Assembly: GCA_030813035.1 (NCBI GenBank)
Contig: JAUSTV010000002.1
Length of the DNA: 64,000 nucleotides
Source: Bacillus_BA fengqiuensis
Lineage (GTDB): Bacteria > Bacillota > Bacilli > Bacillales > Bacillaceae_H
Direction: 5' to 3' (one strand)
Shown here: positions 33,862 to 43,068 of the stretch, one piece after another
Numbering within the stretch: the stretch's first letter is position 1
How the letters are laid out: each line of letters starts with the position of its first letter
Program-made: the position numbers and the translations under genes
Notes under the pieces: model-generated
The model's database searches: none
What the model was told of the DNA's origin: nothing
Seen by the model: the letters and a program-made list of their open reading frames with translations, nothing else

Positions 33862-35385
33862 ATGATCGATACAAAAAATAAGCAAAACGTTCGTAATGAA
33901 GGGGAAAATAGAATTTTAGATTTGAAAATGTATATTAACGGACAATGGAGAGACTCCAGCAATCAAGAAAAAAGAACGATTATAAACCCAGCCAACGGCG
34001 AGGTTGTTGCATATGCAGCCGAAGGAACGATAGCGGATGCAAGGGAAGCGATCGATGCAGCAAAGGCTGCTTTTGAGAGCGGTGTTTGGTCAGAGCTGTC
34101 CGCAGTCGAAAGAGCCTCCTATCTATTGAAGATTGCCGATAAAATCGAAGAGTACCAGGAAGAGCTTACCCGCCTTGAAACGATGGATAACGGGAAGCCG
34201 CTTCGGGAAGCGGGATTTGATGTAGGGGATGCAGCGGCTTGCTTCCGCTACTACGCAGGTCTTATCACAAAGCCGGATGGATATACGTATCATGTAGCCG
34301 ATCCGATGCAAGCGATGGTTGTTCGTGAACCGGTAGGTGTATGCGGTCTCATTGTTCCATGGAACTATCCATTGCTTATGAGCGTCTGGAAAATTGCACC
34401 GGCTTTAGCTGCAGGAAATACGATTGTATTTAAGCCTTCCGAGATAACGCCGGTAACGCCAACAAAGCTGCTTGAAATCTTCGAGGAAGTGGGAATGCCA
34501 AAGGGCGTCGCCAATATGGTAATGGGGGCAGGGCCTATTGTTGGAAATGAGATAGCTGCAAGCTGCAATGTGGATATGGTTTCGTTCACGGGAGGAACGA
34601 AAACAGGAAAGCACATCATGAGGACAGCTGCAGACAATATGAAAAAGATTTCTTTGGAGCTTGGCGGTAAATCACCCAATGTCATTTTTGCAGACGCCGA
34701 TTTCGAAACAGCTGTCGATTATGCGCTGTTTGGCATTTTTGCAGGTGCTGGGCAAGTATGTTCCTCAGGTTCTCGAATTCTCGTAGAAGAAACGATTTAT
34801 GATAAGTTCGTGGACCGTTTTGTGGAGCGCGCCAACAAAATAAAAGTAGGGCCGGGAGCCGATTCTCATTCAGAAATGGGACCGCTTGTCAGCCAAGAAC
34901 ATATGGAGAAAATATTGAAATACATTGAGATTGGAAAAGAGGAAGGTGCCCGTCTCGTTTGCGGCGGCAACCGCATTGTTGAAGATGGTCTCGATAAAGG
35001 GTTCTTTGTGGAACCGACTGTATTTGTAGATGTAAAACCGGATATGCGCATTGTACAGGAGGAAATTTTTGGCCCTGTAGTCGTCATTCAAAAATTCAAG
35101 GATGAACAAGAAGCGATTAAACTTGCCAACCATACAGATTACGGTCTTGCGGGCGGGGTTTTCACCGTTGACGGAGCAAAAGCACTGCGTGTCATCAAAA
35201 AAATCCGTGCCGGTATCACTTGGATTAATTCGTATCATCCAACTTACAATGAAGCTCCTTGGGGCGGGTATAAGCAAAGCGGAATCGGGCGCAGCTTAGG
35301 AACATTCGGTTTAGAAGAGTTTCAGGAAATCAAGCAAATCAATATTAACTTACAAGTAGAGCCAATCGGTTGGTTTGAGGAATAA
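33862..35385 (+). CDS. Aldehyde dehydrogenase, probable 4-aminobutyraldehyde type
   Basis: 507 residues from ATG 33862 with a GGGAGGAGAAAG site. NAD-dependent ALDH features: IVPWNYPLLMSVWKIAPALA, SFTGGTKTGKHI, catalytic Glu in LELGGKSPN and catalytic Cys in GAGQVCSSGSR. The Cys context is closer to betaine- or aminobutyraldehyde dehydrogenases than to GabD succinate-semialdehyde enzymes. Immediately upstream of a putrescine aminotransferase gene, it most likely oxidises 4-aminobutyraldehyde to GABA. No separate succinate-semialdehyde dehydrogenase is seen in the window; this enzyme might do both, or another is elsewhere. Confidence 0.85.
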   Translation: MIDTKNKQNVRNEGENRILDLKMYINGQWRDSSNQEKRTIINPANGEVVAYAAEGTIADAREAIDAAKAAFESGVWSELSAVERASYLLKIADKIEEYQEELTRLETMDNGKPLREAGFDVGDAAACFRYYAGLITKPDGYTYHVADPMQAMVVREPVGVCGLIVPWNYPLLMSVWKIAPALAAGNTIVFKPSEITPVTPTKLLEIFEEVGMPKGVANMVMGAGPIVGNEIAASCNVDMVSFTGGTKTGKHIMRTAADNMKKISLELGGKSPNVIFADADFETAVDYALFGIFAGAGQVCSSGSRILVEETIYDKFVDRFVERANKIKVGPGADSHSEMGPLVSQEHMEKILKYIEIGKEEGARLVCGGNRIVEDGLDKGFFVEPTVFVDVKPDMRIVQEEIFGPVVVIQKFKDEQEAIKLANHTDYGLAGGVFTVDGAKALRVIKKIRAGITWINSYHPTYNEAPWGGYKQSGIGRSLGTFGLEEFQEIKQININLQVEPIGWFEE

Positions 35386-35462
35386 AGGAAAATGTTCATC
35401 AAGGGAACAATAAAAATTAAACAGCTATATAACAACATAAAAATTAGACAGGAGCGATTATC

Positions 35463-36830
35463 ATGAGTATCAATGTAAAAAAAGCAGAACAGGTTCAGAA
35501 TGTAAATGATTATATTAAAAAGGTTTTAAGTTTAATTGAAAAAGAGACAGTAACGGAAGAAGAAGCAAGATGGATTACAAAGGAAACAGTGGACGGCTTC
35601 CGCGAACATGTTAACCCGGGCTTCCTCGAATATAGAAAGACGGTAACGATGGACACCCAATTTGCAGCTGTAGAATGGTCTGATGAGGGTTCTTGTTTTA
35701 CCGATGTAAACGGCAAGAAATATATTGATTGTTTAGGCGGATTCGGTATTTATAATGTGGGACACCGTAATCCAAAAGTAGTGAAGGCAGTTACAGATCA
35801 GTTGAAACGCCAAGCGCTTCACAGTCAAGATTTACTCGATCCTCTTCGTGCCATGCTGGCGAAAATATTGGCGGACATTACGCCCGGCGATTTGAAGTAT
35901 GCATTCTTTACCAACAGTGGAACGGAAAGTGTAGAGGCAGCGTTAAAGCTTGCGAAAATGTACAGTGAACGTACGACATTCATCTCCACAACACGTGCAT
36001 TTCATGGGAAGAGCCTTGGTTCATTATCGGGTACCGCAAAAGGAATGTTCCGTAAGCCGTTCCTTCCATTAATCCCCGGCTTTCGCCATGTTCCATTTGG
36101 TGATATCGATATGATGAGAAAAACGTTTGAAACATGCGCTTTGGTAGGAGAAGATGTGGCGGCTGTTATTCTTGAACCTATTCAAGGTGAAGGTGGAATC
36201 ATTCTCCCGCCGGAAAACTATTTAAAACAAGTAAGAGAGTTATGTGATGATTACGGCTCCTTGCTGATTTTTGATGAGGTACAAACCGGAATGGGCCGTA
36301 CAGGTAAGATGTTTGCAGCAGAATTATATGATGTGGTGCCTGACATCCTTTGTTTAGCGAAGGCTTTTGGAGGGGGAGTCATGCCGGCTGGAGCCATTGT
36401 CGCGAAGGAAAAAGTATTCAAGAGCTGGTTCCCGAATCCATTTATGCATACAACAACATTCGGCGGAAATCCGCTTGCATGCGCAGCTGCTATTGCGACG
36501 ATCGATGTATTGCTGGAAGAAAACTTACCGGAAAGAGCAGCGGAAGCAGGAGAATATTTCTTGCACGAGCTGAAGGATGCAGCGAGAGGACATGAAGATA
36601 AAGTTCTTGAAATTCGCGGGCAAGGCTTAATGATCGGAATCGAATTCCATAAGGATGAAATCGGTTATCAAGTATCTCAAGGAATGTTTGACAGAGGAAT
36701 TCTTGTGGCCGGTACTCTTATAAACTCTAAAACCATTCGTATTGAGCCTTCTTTGACCATCAGTTATGAAGAAGTCAATACAGTCGTTAATACGTTCAAA
36801 GAAGTGTTGGAACAAGTGACAGCAGAATAA
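35463..36830 (+). CDS. patA: Putrescine aminotransferase, PatA/YgjG-like
   Basis: 455 residues, class III PLP aminotransferase. From memory it matches E. coli PatA (YgjG) along most of its length: REHVNPGFLEYRKTVT, FIDCLGGFGIYNVGHRNP-like region, ALHSQDLLDPLRAMLAK, FTNSGTESVEAALKLAK and PIQGEGGIILPPENYL. The PLP Lys is in CLAKAFGGGVMPAG. It moves the amino group of putrescine to 2-oxoglutarate, giving 4-aminobutyraldehyde. It follows the aldehyde dehydrogenase by 77 bases in one operon. The E. coli gene is also sigma-54 dependent. Confidence 0.9.
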   Translation: MSINVKKAEQVQNVNDYIKKVLSLIEKETVTEEEARWITKETVDGFREHVNPGFLEYRKTVTMDTQFAAVEWSDEGSCFTDVNGKKYIDCLGGFGIYNVGHRNPKVVKAVTDQLKRQALHSQDLLDPLRAMLAKILADITPGDLKYAFFTNSGTESVEAALKLAKMYSERTTFISTTRAFHGKSLGSLSGTAKGMFRKPFLPLIPGFRHVPFGDIDMMRKTFETCALVGEDVAAVILEPIQGEGGIILPPENYLKQVRELCDDYGSLLIFDEVQTGMGRTGKMFAAELYDVVPDILCLAKAFGGGVMPAGAIVAKEKVFKSWFPNPFMHTTTFGGNPLACAAAIATIDVLLEENLPERAAEAGEYFLHELKDAARGHEDKVLEIRGQGLMIGIEFHKDEIGYQVSQGMFDRGILVAGTLINSKTIRIEPSLTISYEEVNTVVNTFKEVLEQVTAE

Positions 36831-36857
36831 ATCCACACAAAGAATTTAACAGATCCC

Positions 36858-36895
36858 ATTGTGCCATGTTTTGCAGTTGCGAGACATGGCACAAT
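36858..36895 (+). terminator. Hairpin between patA and gabT
   Basis: ATTGTGCCATGT (36858-36869) pairs perfectly with ACATGGCACAAT (36884-36895). The following TATAATG is a poor U-tail, so it may only attenuate, or it may protect the upstream RNA end. Confidence 0.6.
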
Positions 36896-36985
36896 TATAA
36901 TGAAAGAAAGCAGATTGGCTGTTTATTCATTCAGCTAAGGGGATGAAATCCATTTAATCGATAAGCATAGGACGGTGAATTCAAC

Positions 36986-38338
36986 GTGACGAAAAAATAT
37001 GTGGAGGTAAATACAGCTATCCCTGGACCGAAATCCCAGGATTTGTTGGAACGCAGAAAAAGGGTTGTTCCAAAAGGAATCAGCAATAATTGCTCGGCTT
37101 TCGTAAAAAAGGCACAAGGAGCACGTGTAGAGGATGTGGATGGAAACATATATATTGACTTTGCCGGCGCCATCGGAACCCTTAATGTCGGTCATTCCCA
37201 TCCAAGGGTAGTAAGAGCCCTTCAAGAGCAGGTGAGCCATTATATTCACACATGCTTCAATGTCATGATGTATGAATCGTATATTGAACTGGCGGAGAAG
37301 TTAACTGGACTTGCTCCCGGAGATTTTCCGAAACAAGCGGCCTTCTTCAACAGCGGGGCTGAGGCAGTGGAAAATGCCGTGAAAATCGCCCGTAAATATA
37401 CAAAGCGCCAAGGAATTATTTCCTTTACAAGAGGTTTCCATGGACGCACATTAATGACCATGTCGATGACAAGTAAGGTAAAGCCTTATAAATATGGATT
37501 CGGCCCGTTCGCTCCTGAGGTGTACAAAGCCCCTTACCCTTATGTATATAGACGTCCCGAAGGCATGAGTGAAAAACAATACAGCACTTTTATCATTGAC
37601 CAATTTGAACAGTTTTTGATATCGGAAGTTGCCCCGGAAACAATCGCAGCTGTCGTAATGGAACCTGTACAAGGCGAGGGCGGTTTTATTGTACCGGATA
37701 AAGCTTTTGTGAAACGCGTACATGAAGTTTGTAGAGAACACGGAATTCTGTTTGTCGCCGATGAGATCCAAACGGGTTTTGCAAGAACAGGAAAGTATTT
37801 TGCTATTGATCATTTTGATGTCGCGCCTGATCTTATTACGATTTCTAAATCAATGGGAGCGGGAGTACCGATCAGCGGGGTAATAGGAAGACAAGAAATC
37901 ATGGATGCAGCGGATTCAGGAGAATTAGGAGGTACATACTCAGGGAGCCCGCTTGGATGCCGGGCAGCCCTTGCCGTGATAGACATCATTGAAAGTGAAG
38001 GATTAAATGGACGGGCGGAGAATATAGGACAAAGAGTAAGGAAAAAAATGGAGCAGCTCGCTAACCGTTTTGAACAAATTGGGGATATTCGGGGGCTTGG
38101 AGCGATGTGCGCTATGGAAATCGTAAAAGATAAAGACAGTAAAATACCAGATAAAGAAACTGTCGGAAAAATCGTCAAAGCAGCAAATGAGCGGGGGCTG
38201 CTTCTTTTGAGTGCCGGTGTATTCGGGAATGTCCTTCGTATTTTGATGCCTCTCACGATAACCGATGAACAGCTGGAAGAAGGATTGACCATTCTTGAAG
38301 AATCGATGGAGTCTGTAATAGTACCGCAGTACATGTGA
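36986..38338 (+). CDS. gabT: 4-aminobutyrate aminotransferase
   Basis: 450 residues, class III PLP aminotransferase of the GabT group: TVIPGPKSQDLLERRKRVVP-like start, YIDFAGAIGTLNVGHSHPRV, NSGAEAVENAVKIARKYTKR, GFHGRTLMTMSMTSK, MEPVQGEGGFIVPD and PLP Lys in TISKSMGAGVPISG. It turns GABA and 2-oxoglutarate into succinate semialdehyde and glutamate. The start GTG at 36986 has only a weak upstream site. It completes the pathway from putrescine and probably also acts on GABA imported by neighbours. Confidence 0.9.
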   Translation: MTKKYVEVNTAIPGPKSQDLLERRKRVVPKGISNNCSAFVKKAQGARVEDVDGNIYIDFAGAIGTLNVGHSHPRVVRALQEQVSHYIHTCFNVMMYESYIELAEKLTGLAPGDFPKQAAFFNSGAEAVENAVKIARKYTKRQGIISFTRGFHGRTLMTMSMTSKVKPYKYGFGPFAPEVYKAPYPYVYRRPEGMSEKQYSTFIIDQFEQFLISEVAPETIAAVVMEPVQGEGGFIVPDKAFVKRVHEVCREHGILFVADEIQTGFARTGKYFAIDHFDVAPDLITISKSMGAGVPISGVIGRQEIMDAADSGELGGTYSGSPLGCRAALAVIDIIESEGLNGRAENIGQRVRKKMEQLANRFEQIGDIRGLGAMCAMEIVKDKDSKIPDKETVGKIVKAANERGLLLLSAGVFGNVLRILMPLTITDEQLEEGLTILEESMESVIVPQYM

Positions 38339-38491
38339 TGAAAGCGGTGAAGAAATGAAAAAAGGATAGCGACAATATGAACTTTTGGGTCTGCTCAAGC
38401 TGTCAGAGCAAAAACACCACGAATAGCATAAAATGAACCAGTCAGTGTTAAAACTTTAATAGATTTATAGACAGAGAAGGGGGGAACAGGG

Positions 38492-38776
38492 TTGCGGGAG
38501 TTTGTAGATGGAATGAAAATGGTGAATTTACAAGTGTTTAACGCAAGTGACGGTCAACTTGCCATAGAAGTGGGGGACGATGAGCAGTTCTGGAAGTTGG
38601 CTGTTCTCCTTGATAAAAAAAAATTGGCACAATCTGAGCGTTTTAAAACAAATTCAGCACGGATTCAGCATAGGGAACAGTTAGCTAAAATCATTGAAAA
38701 ACAATTGAAAACGAAAAGAAAGGATACTTGGAAGCAGCTTTTAGATTTAGAAGGCATCCAAAACAGTGTAATATAA
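38492..38776 (+). pseudogene. CaiB/BaiF CoA-transferase fragment
   Basis: 94 codons from TTG 38492 with GGGGGG upstream. The part NASDGQLAIEVGDDEQFWKL, then FKTNSARIQHREQLAKII and the Trp-Leu-type closing WKQLLDLEGIQNSV, matches a central stretch of CaiB/BaiF family CoA-transferases, which are about 400 residues long. Both the N-terminal 230 or so and the C-terminal third are absent. It is a remnant of a degradation gene, though the open frame with a ribosome site could still be translated. Confidence 0.75.
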
Positions 38777-38822
38777 AGCGCGAAAGCAACGGTCTTATTA
38801 TGTCTGAGAAGCCATAACAATG

Positions 38823-38877
38823 ATACCGCGGGAATGGAGGGTTCTTGTCTCTTTACAGAGGCGGGAGCTTTTTTATT
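38823..38877 (+). promoter_or_regulatory. Apparent T-box leader remnant (terminator half)
   Basis: ATACCGCGGGAATGGAGGGT is followed by TCTTGTCTC-TTTACA-GAGGCGGGA and TTTTTTATTT. This strongly resembles the ACCGCGG bulge plus terminator of T-box leaders, but the preceding GGGTGG and the specifier stem are not seen. No synthetase or amino-acid gene follows. The rest of the gap 38777-39182 shows nothing clear. Confidence 0.5.
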
Positions 38878-39182
38878 TAGAGCTATATTAGTGGCAAATC
38901 CAATAACTGCATAATCAACAAGGGCAGTTTTTTGTATCCTAAAATGCATTTTAGGAGATAAGCCGGATTTCTTCTTATAAGTCCTTTCTCCCTATAGTAC
39001 TAAAAAGATGTTATAATTATTTGAAAGTTTAAAAGAAACGGTATTTCTTGATATGTAATCCAGGTTAAAGAATAATGTTGACTTTTAGTATGTTTGGCTC
39101 AGTCCATTCAAGGGAGCCAACATCAACACTAGACTTTAATATAGATAGCCAATATGAAAGGTACTAAAGGGGAGGGAGTTAA

Positions 39183-40487
39183 TTGGTCGGTATTCAAGGT
39201 TTGCTCCTAAATATATTTTTAATTTTATGCTCTATTTCGTTGAGTTTTCTGATTGTTTTAAATCAAAAGCGGGGGATTGCTCGTATTAAAAAGAAAAGGA
39301 AGTTTGTGATTTTCTTTTTAGCGGCTTTTACAATCATATTATGTATGTCTTTTCCTTTTTCCGTGCTCCCTGGATACGTTTATGATTTAAGAATCATTCC
39401 GCTGCTGCTCGGAATGTTATACGGGGGGTACTTAGTAGGGGGAATATTAACTGGCGTATTGTTTTTATATCGATATTATCTAGGGGGAGATGGCTTTTTT
39501 ACAACGATATATGCTTACTCCATTATCGTATGTATCGCGGGTATTTTCATGTCCAGCTATAAAAGAGGTACCACTGGGAAAAAGTTTTTAATTGGATTAA
39601 ACCTGTCATTTTTTGCTGCCTTTTTAGTGACAGTCATTAGTTATGTTAGAATGTCAGATTTAGGAGTCATGTTTGATAAAGATACCATAACCTTTTTTAC
39701 GATGTACTGTTTATTGCATGTTGTGGCCATGTGGATAGCTATATACATAATTGAAATGATGCATGAAAATCTCATGCTTCGAAAAGAGATGGAACAGGCT
39801 GAAAAAATGTATGTATTAGGTGAACTTGCCGCATCCATCGCCCATGAAATCAGGAATCCGATGACGGTGATTCGCGGATTTATTCAGCTTTTAAATAATC
39901 AAGAAGCGGAGAAGAAAAATCAAGATTATATGAAATTGGTCATTAACGAGTTAGATAGAGCAGAGTCTATCATTGAAGATTATCTGTCATATGCCAGGCC
40001 TCAAATCGAAAAAAACGAAACAATTGAAATGGGAGAGCTTGTAAAGCAGATTAGTAATATCATTGAGGGCTTTGCTATCATGGAAAATGTAAAAATTAAC
40101 CATGATATACAAGACGCTTTACTGGTCAAGGGAGATTCAAAAAAACTAGGGCAGGCCTTGCTCAATATACTGAAAAATGGAGTAGAAGCAATGCCGGGGG
40201 GCGGCACTCTTCAAATACATAGTTATAAAAGAGACAATTGCGTCATCGTGGATATCACGGATACTGGAGTGGGAATGGGAAGAGAAGAGCTGGAAAGACT
40301 CGGGAACCCATTTTATTCAACTAAAGATAAAGGAACAGGGTTAGGGCTTATGGTCAGTTATCGAATCATTGAAACGATGAATGGAAAGGTGCAAGTTTAC
40401 AGCAAAAAAGGAAGAGGGACAAAGTTTTCCATCTTATTGCCCGCTGCTCAGGAAAGCGATGTTGTTTTTCAACATGATATAGGCTGA
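39183..40487 (+). CDS. Orphan sensor histidine kinase, KinB/5TM-LYT type
   Basis: 434 residues, TTG start at 39183 after AAGGGGAGGG. Six or so membrane helices fill residues 1-195 and resemble the 5TMR-LYT sensor. Then H-box LAASIAHEIRNPMTVIRGF and ATPase boxes NILKNGVEAMPGGG, ITDTGVGMGREEL and TKDKGTGLGLMVSYRI. No response regulator gene is adjacent. KinB-type kinases of this build feed phosphate to Spo0F in sporulation, so it may be a sporulation-related kinase; this is inference. Confidence 0.88.
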   Translation: MVGIQGLLLNIFLILCSISLSFLIVLNQKRGIARIKKKRKFVIFFLAAFTIILCMSFPFSVLPGYVYDLRIIPLLLGMLYGGYLVGGILTGVLFLYRYYLGGDGFFTTIYAYSIIVCIAGIFMSSYKRGTTGKKFLIGLNLSFFAAFLVTVISYVRMSDLGVMFDKDTITFFTMYCLLHVVAMWIAIYIIEMMHENLMLRKEMEQAEKMYVLGELAASIAHEIRNPMTVIRGFIQLLNNQEAEKKNQDYMKLVINELDRAESIIEDYLSYARPQIEKNETIEMGELVKQISNIIEGFAIMENVKINHDIQDALLVKGDSKKLGQALLNILKNGVEAMPGGGTLQIHSYKRDNCVIVDITDTGVGMGREELERLGNPFYSTKDKGTGLGLMVSYRIIETMNGKVQVYSKKGRGTKFSILLPAAQESDVVFQHDIG

Positions 40488-40527
40488 AGAATTAGATCAT
40501 ACGAAATATTTAAAGAGGTGAAAAAGT

Positions 40528-41670
40528 GTGAATATATTGACAAGTCAAGATACATTTACAGCAAAGTATGGAACTGACGGCCAGTATCCTTTATCCCCTG
40601 AAGAATGGGAAAGATATGCAAAGGAATGTATGGATCCAGGTGCCTTTGGCTATATTCAATCGGGTGCCGGGGGCGAAGAAAGCATGAAAGCAAATGAAAA
40701 GGCGTTCAAACGGTGGCAAATCAAACCGAGAGTGCTACGGGATGTATCTGCAGTGGATACAAATGTGGAGATTATGGGCCGTACATACTCGGCGCCTGTT
40801 TTTGTAGCTCCTGTCGGGGTTCAAAAAATTGCACATGACGAAGGGGAACTTGCTTCTGCAAAAGCTACGGCTAGCCTGCAGCTCCCTATGATCGCCAGTA
40901 CGGTATCAAGTTATCCTTTGGAAGAGATTGCATCCGTGCTTGGTACTTCGCCGAAATGGTTTCAATTATATTGGTCGACAAACGAGAAAGTTTCCTATAG
41001 TATGATTCGCCGTGCAGAGAAAGCGGGTTACGAGGCAATTGTCCTGACGGTTGATACCGTTACGCTTGGTTGGAGAGAGACTGACTTGCGAAATGGCTAT
41101 TCACCGTTAAAACGAGGGTTTGCGAGTGCAAATTATGTGCAAGACCCCGCTTTTTTAGAATCGTTGCCAGACAGGGAAGAAGAAACAATCATCGATTATA
41201 TAGAACAAAATATCAATCATCCTGCATTAAACTGGGAGGATGTGAAATCGATTAAACAACACACATCTTTACCGCTCGTGATTAAAGGGATTCTTCATCC
41301 CGAAGATGCAAAGCTTGCGTTGAAATATGGAGCGGATGCGATTATCGTTTCCAATCATGGAGGCAGGCAGTTGGACGGATGCATAGGGGCACTTGATGCG
41401 TTACCAGAAGTAGTTGAAGCTGTCGAGGGGAAAATTCCTGTTTTGTTTGATAGCGGTATTCGCCGGGGCATTGACGTGTTAAAGGCATTAGCCCTTGGAG
41501 CAGCTGCCGTGTTAGTGGGGCGGCCATACATTTACGGTTTGGCTGTAGATGGAGAAAGCGGAGTGAAAAGAGTACTTGAAAACTTATTGCAGGAATTCAA
41601 ATTATCGTTGACTCTTTCTGGCATTGCTTCGATAAAAGAGGTTTCCTCAATTGAGATGGTCAAACAGTAA
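40528..41670 (+). CDS. FMN-dependent alpha-hydroxy-acid oxidase/dehydrogenase
   Basis: 380 residues, GTG start after GAGGTGAAAAAG. TIM-barrel FMN enzyme: substrate/FMN residues in AGGEESMKANEKAFKRW, APVGVQKIAH and LVIKGILHPEDA, with the catalytic His and Arg in VSNHGGRQLDG and a phosphate site near FDSGIRRGID. It oxidises an L-2-hydroxy acid such as lactate; lactate monooxygenase/oxidase-type relatives are closest. Nearby genes do not fix the substrate. Confidence 0.9.
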   Translation: MNILTSQDTFTAKYGTDGQYPLSPEEWERYAKECMDPGAFGYIQSGAGGEESMKANEKAFKRWQIKPRVLRDVSAVDTNVEIMGRTYSAPVFVAPVGVQKIAHDEGELASAKATASLQLPMIASTVSSYPLEEIASVLGTSPKWFQLYWSTNEKVSYSMIRRAEKAGYEAIVLTVDTVTLGWRETDLRNGYSPLKRGFASANYVQDPAFLESLPDREEETIIDYIEQNINHPALNWEDVKSIKQHTSLPLVIKGILHPEDAKLALKYGADAIIVSNHGGRQLDGCIGALDALPEVVEAVEGKIPVLFDSGIRRGIDVLKALALGAAAVLVGRPYIYGLAVDGESGVKRVLENLLQEFKLSLTLSGIASIKEVSSIEMVKQ

Positions 41671-41688
41671 GTAGAAAAGAGGAAGATA

Positions 41689-41732
41689 GAGGTGACTCGA
41701 AAAGGGAAAAACTCCTCCTTTTGAGTCACCTC
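41689..41732. terminator. Bidirectional terminator
   Basis: GAGGTGACTC (41689-41698) pairs with GAGTCACCTC (41723-41732), with inner AAAAGG/CCTTTT pairing. It separates the converging oxidase and transporter genes. Confidence 0.85.
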
Positions 41733-41733
41733 A

Positions 41734-42705
41734 TTACATTTGTCCAATTTTTTGGGAAGATACTGTATTTGATGAATGAATGTCCATTTTAGCAAAACGG
41801 TTTGCAATAAGTGCACCGAGAGATAAATTAAAAATCATATTTAGGATTGGTGCAATGACGCCAAGCTCGCCAATAAACTTGAAAGCTAATATGGCGGCAA
41901 GTGCTGTATTGCATAATCCGACTTGAAATAAAGTAGCACGGGCATCTTCTTCTTTTACCTTGAATTTTTTAGCTATGTAATAAGCAGTCCCCATCGGCAG
42001 GGTAACTTGAATGAACGTCGCAATTGCAATTAAAGGGAGTAACATAATTTCAGAGGAAATGGCTTCTTTCCCACTCCCTGTAATGGTATGGACAATTAGC
42101 AGCAAGGAAATGGAGGAGCCGAGTTTCGTAATGGATTTTGAATAAGCGGCAGACTGAGGCGCCATTCGCCGAAAAAATAGGCCGATTGATAAAGGAAAAA
42201 TGACAATAAGCAAAAATGATTGCAGTAAACTCAGGAACGAAATCGTTACTTGTTCACTGGAAATTCCCATCATGGAAAAAGGCGTAACAATAGGGCTAAT
42301 GACTACATCGAGTAATGAGGAGGCAATGACAAGTGATGTGTTCCCGCCCGCCAAAAACGTATAAACCGTTGCAGCTGTCGCGCTGGGCACAGTTCCTGAT
42401 AGAATGAGACCGGCTGCAATATCGGGTTTAGATGAGAAAAACATATATGCCAGTCCAACAGAGATGAAAACAGTTAGTGTCCACTTTAGGATGGTGGCTA
42501 AAATGAGTTCCCGTTTTTTCGTTCGAATCTCTTTAATTGCTTCGATATTCATCGATAGACCTGTAAAAAAAATCACTACACCTAAAAGAAAGCTGGGAAG
42601 CCACGAAGATACTTTCCAATAAATCGGTGAAAGGTATGTGCCGACTGCGGTTAACACAATAAGCAGGGGCAGTCTTTTTGAAAGAAGTTCGTTAAATCGC
42701 TGCAT
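41734..42705 (-). CDS. BASS-family sodium-dependent transporter
   Basis: About 323 residues from ATG 42705, 12 bases after AAAGGA; an in-frame GTG at 42729 has no ribosome site. Around ten membrane helices are present, with GVVIFFTGLSMNIEAIKEI, AAGLILSGTVPSATAATVYT and LCNTALAAILAF, which fit the bile-acid:sodium symporter family. Bacterial members take up organic anions such as pantothenate or keto acids. The stop lies within two bases of the shared terminator. Confidence 0.85.
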   Translation of the reverse strand: MQRFNELLSKRLPLLIVLTAVGTYLSPIYWKVSSWLPSFLLGVVIFFTGLSMNIEAIKEIRTKKRELILATILKWTLTVFISVGLAYMFFSSKPDIAAGLILSGTVPSATAATVYTFLAGGNTSLVIASSLLDVVISPIVTPFSMMGISSEQVTISFLSLLQSFLLIVIFPLSIGLFFRRMAPQSAAYSKSITKLGSSISLLLIVHTITGSGKEAISSEIMLLPLIAIATFIQVTLPMGTAYYIAKKFKVKEEDARATLFQVGLCNTALAAILAFKFIGELGVIAPILNMIFNLSLGALIANRFAKMDIHSSNTVSSQKIGQM

Positions 42706-43068
42706 CTTATTCTCAATTCCTTTCTTCACTTTAAGCTATTGAAATTACACGATTTAAATTCTGAAATTTCAGTTATATCATAACATATTTAGCCATAGAA
42801 GAAGTTTGAAGGAGATACAGACGACTGAAAAGGATAAAAGGCTGGCTTTACAATTTCGTGAAATTGACTGCTTTTTTTGCTTGGCTGCTTCAATAAAATA
42901 ACTTAATTATCAAATCTTCATATCATCAATCCTAGCTATAGATTTTATCTATACTTCTTATGAATTTTATTCATTGTACCTATAGACGTAAATAAAGTAG
43001 ATTAATTATATAATAGGTAAATATTACATAGAGCAGCTATCGGATCAATTTAAAGGGAGGCAGTATAA
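42706..43068. other. Divergent intergenic region, 363 bp
   Basis: AT-rich spacer that must hold promoters for the leftward transporter and the rightward dehydrogenase. A short TAGATTTTATCTA-type palindrome lies near 42940-42952. I see no gene, RNA or repeat. Confidence 0.4.

Noticed and set aside
36934..38398. Several minus-strand frames opposite gabT
   Set aside because: They are shadows of a strongly supported class III aminotransferase gene and lack ribosome sites.
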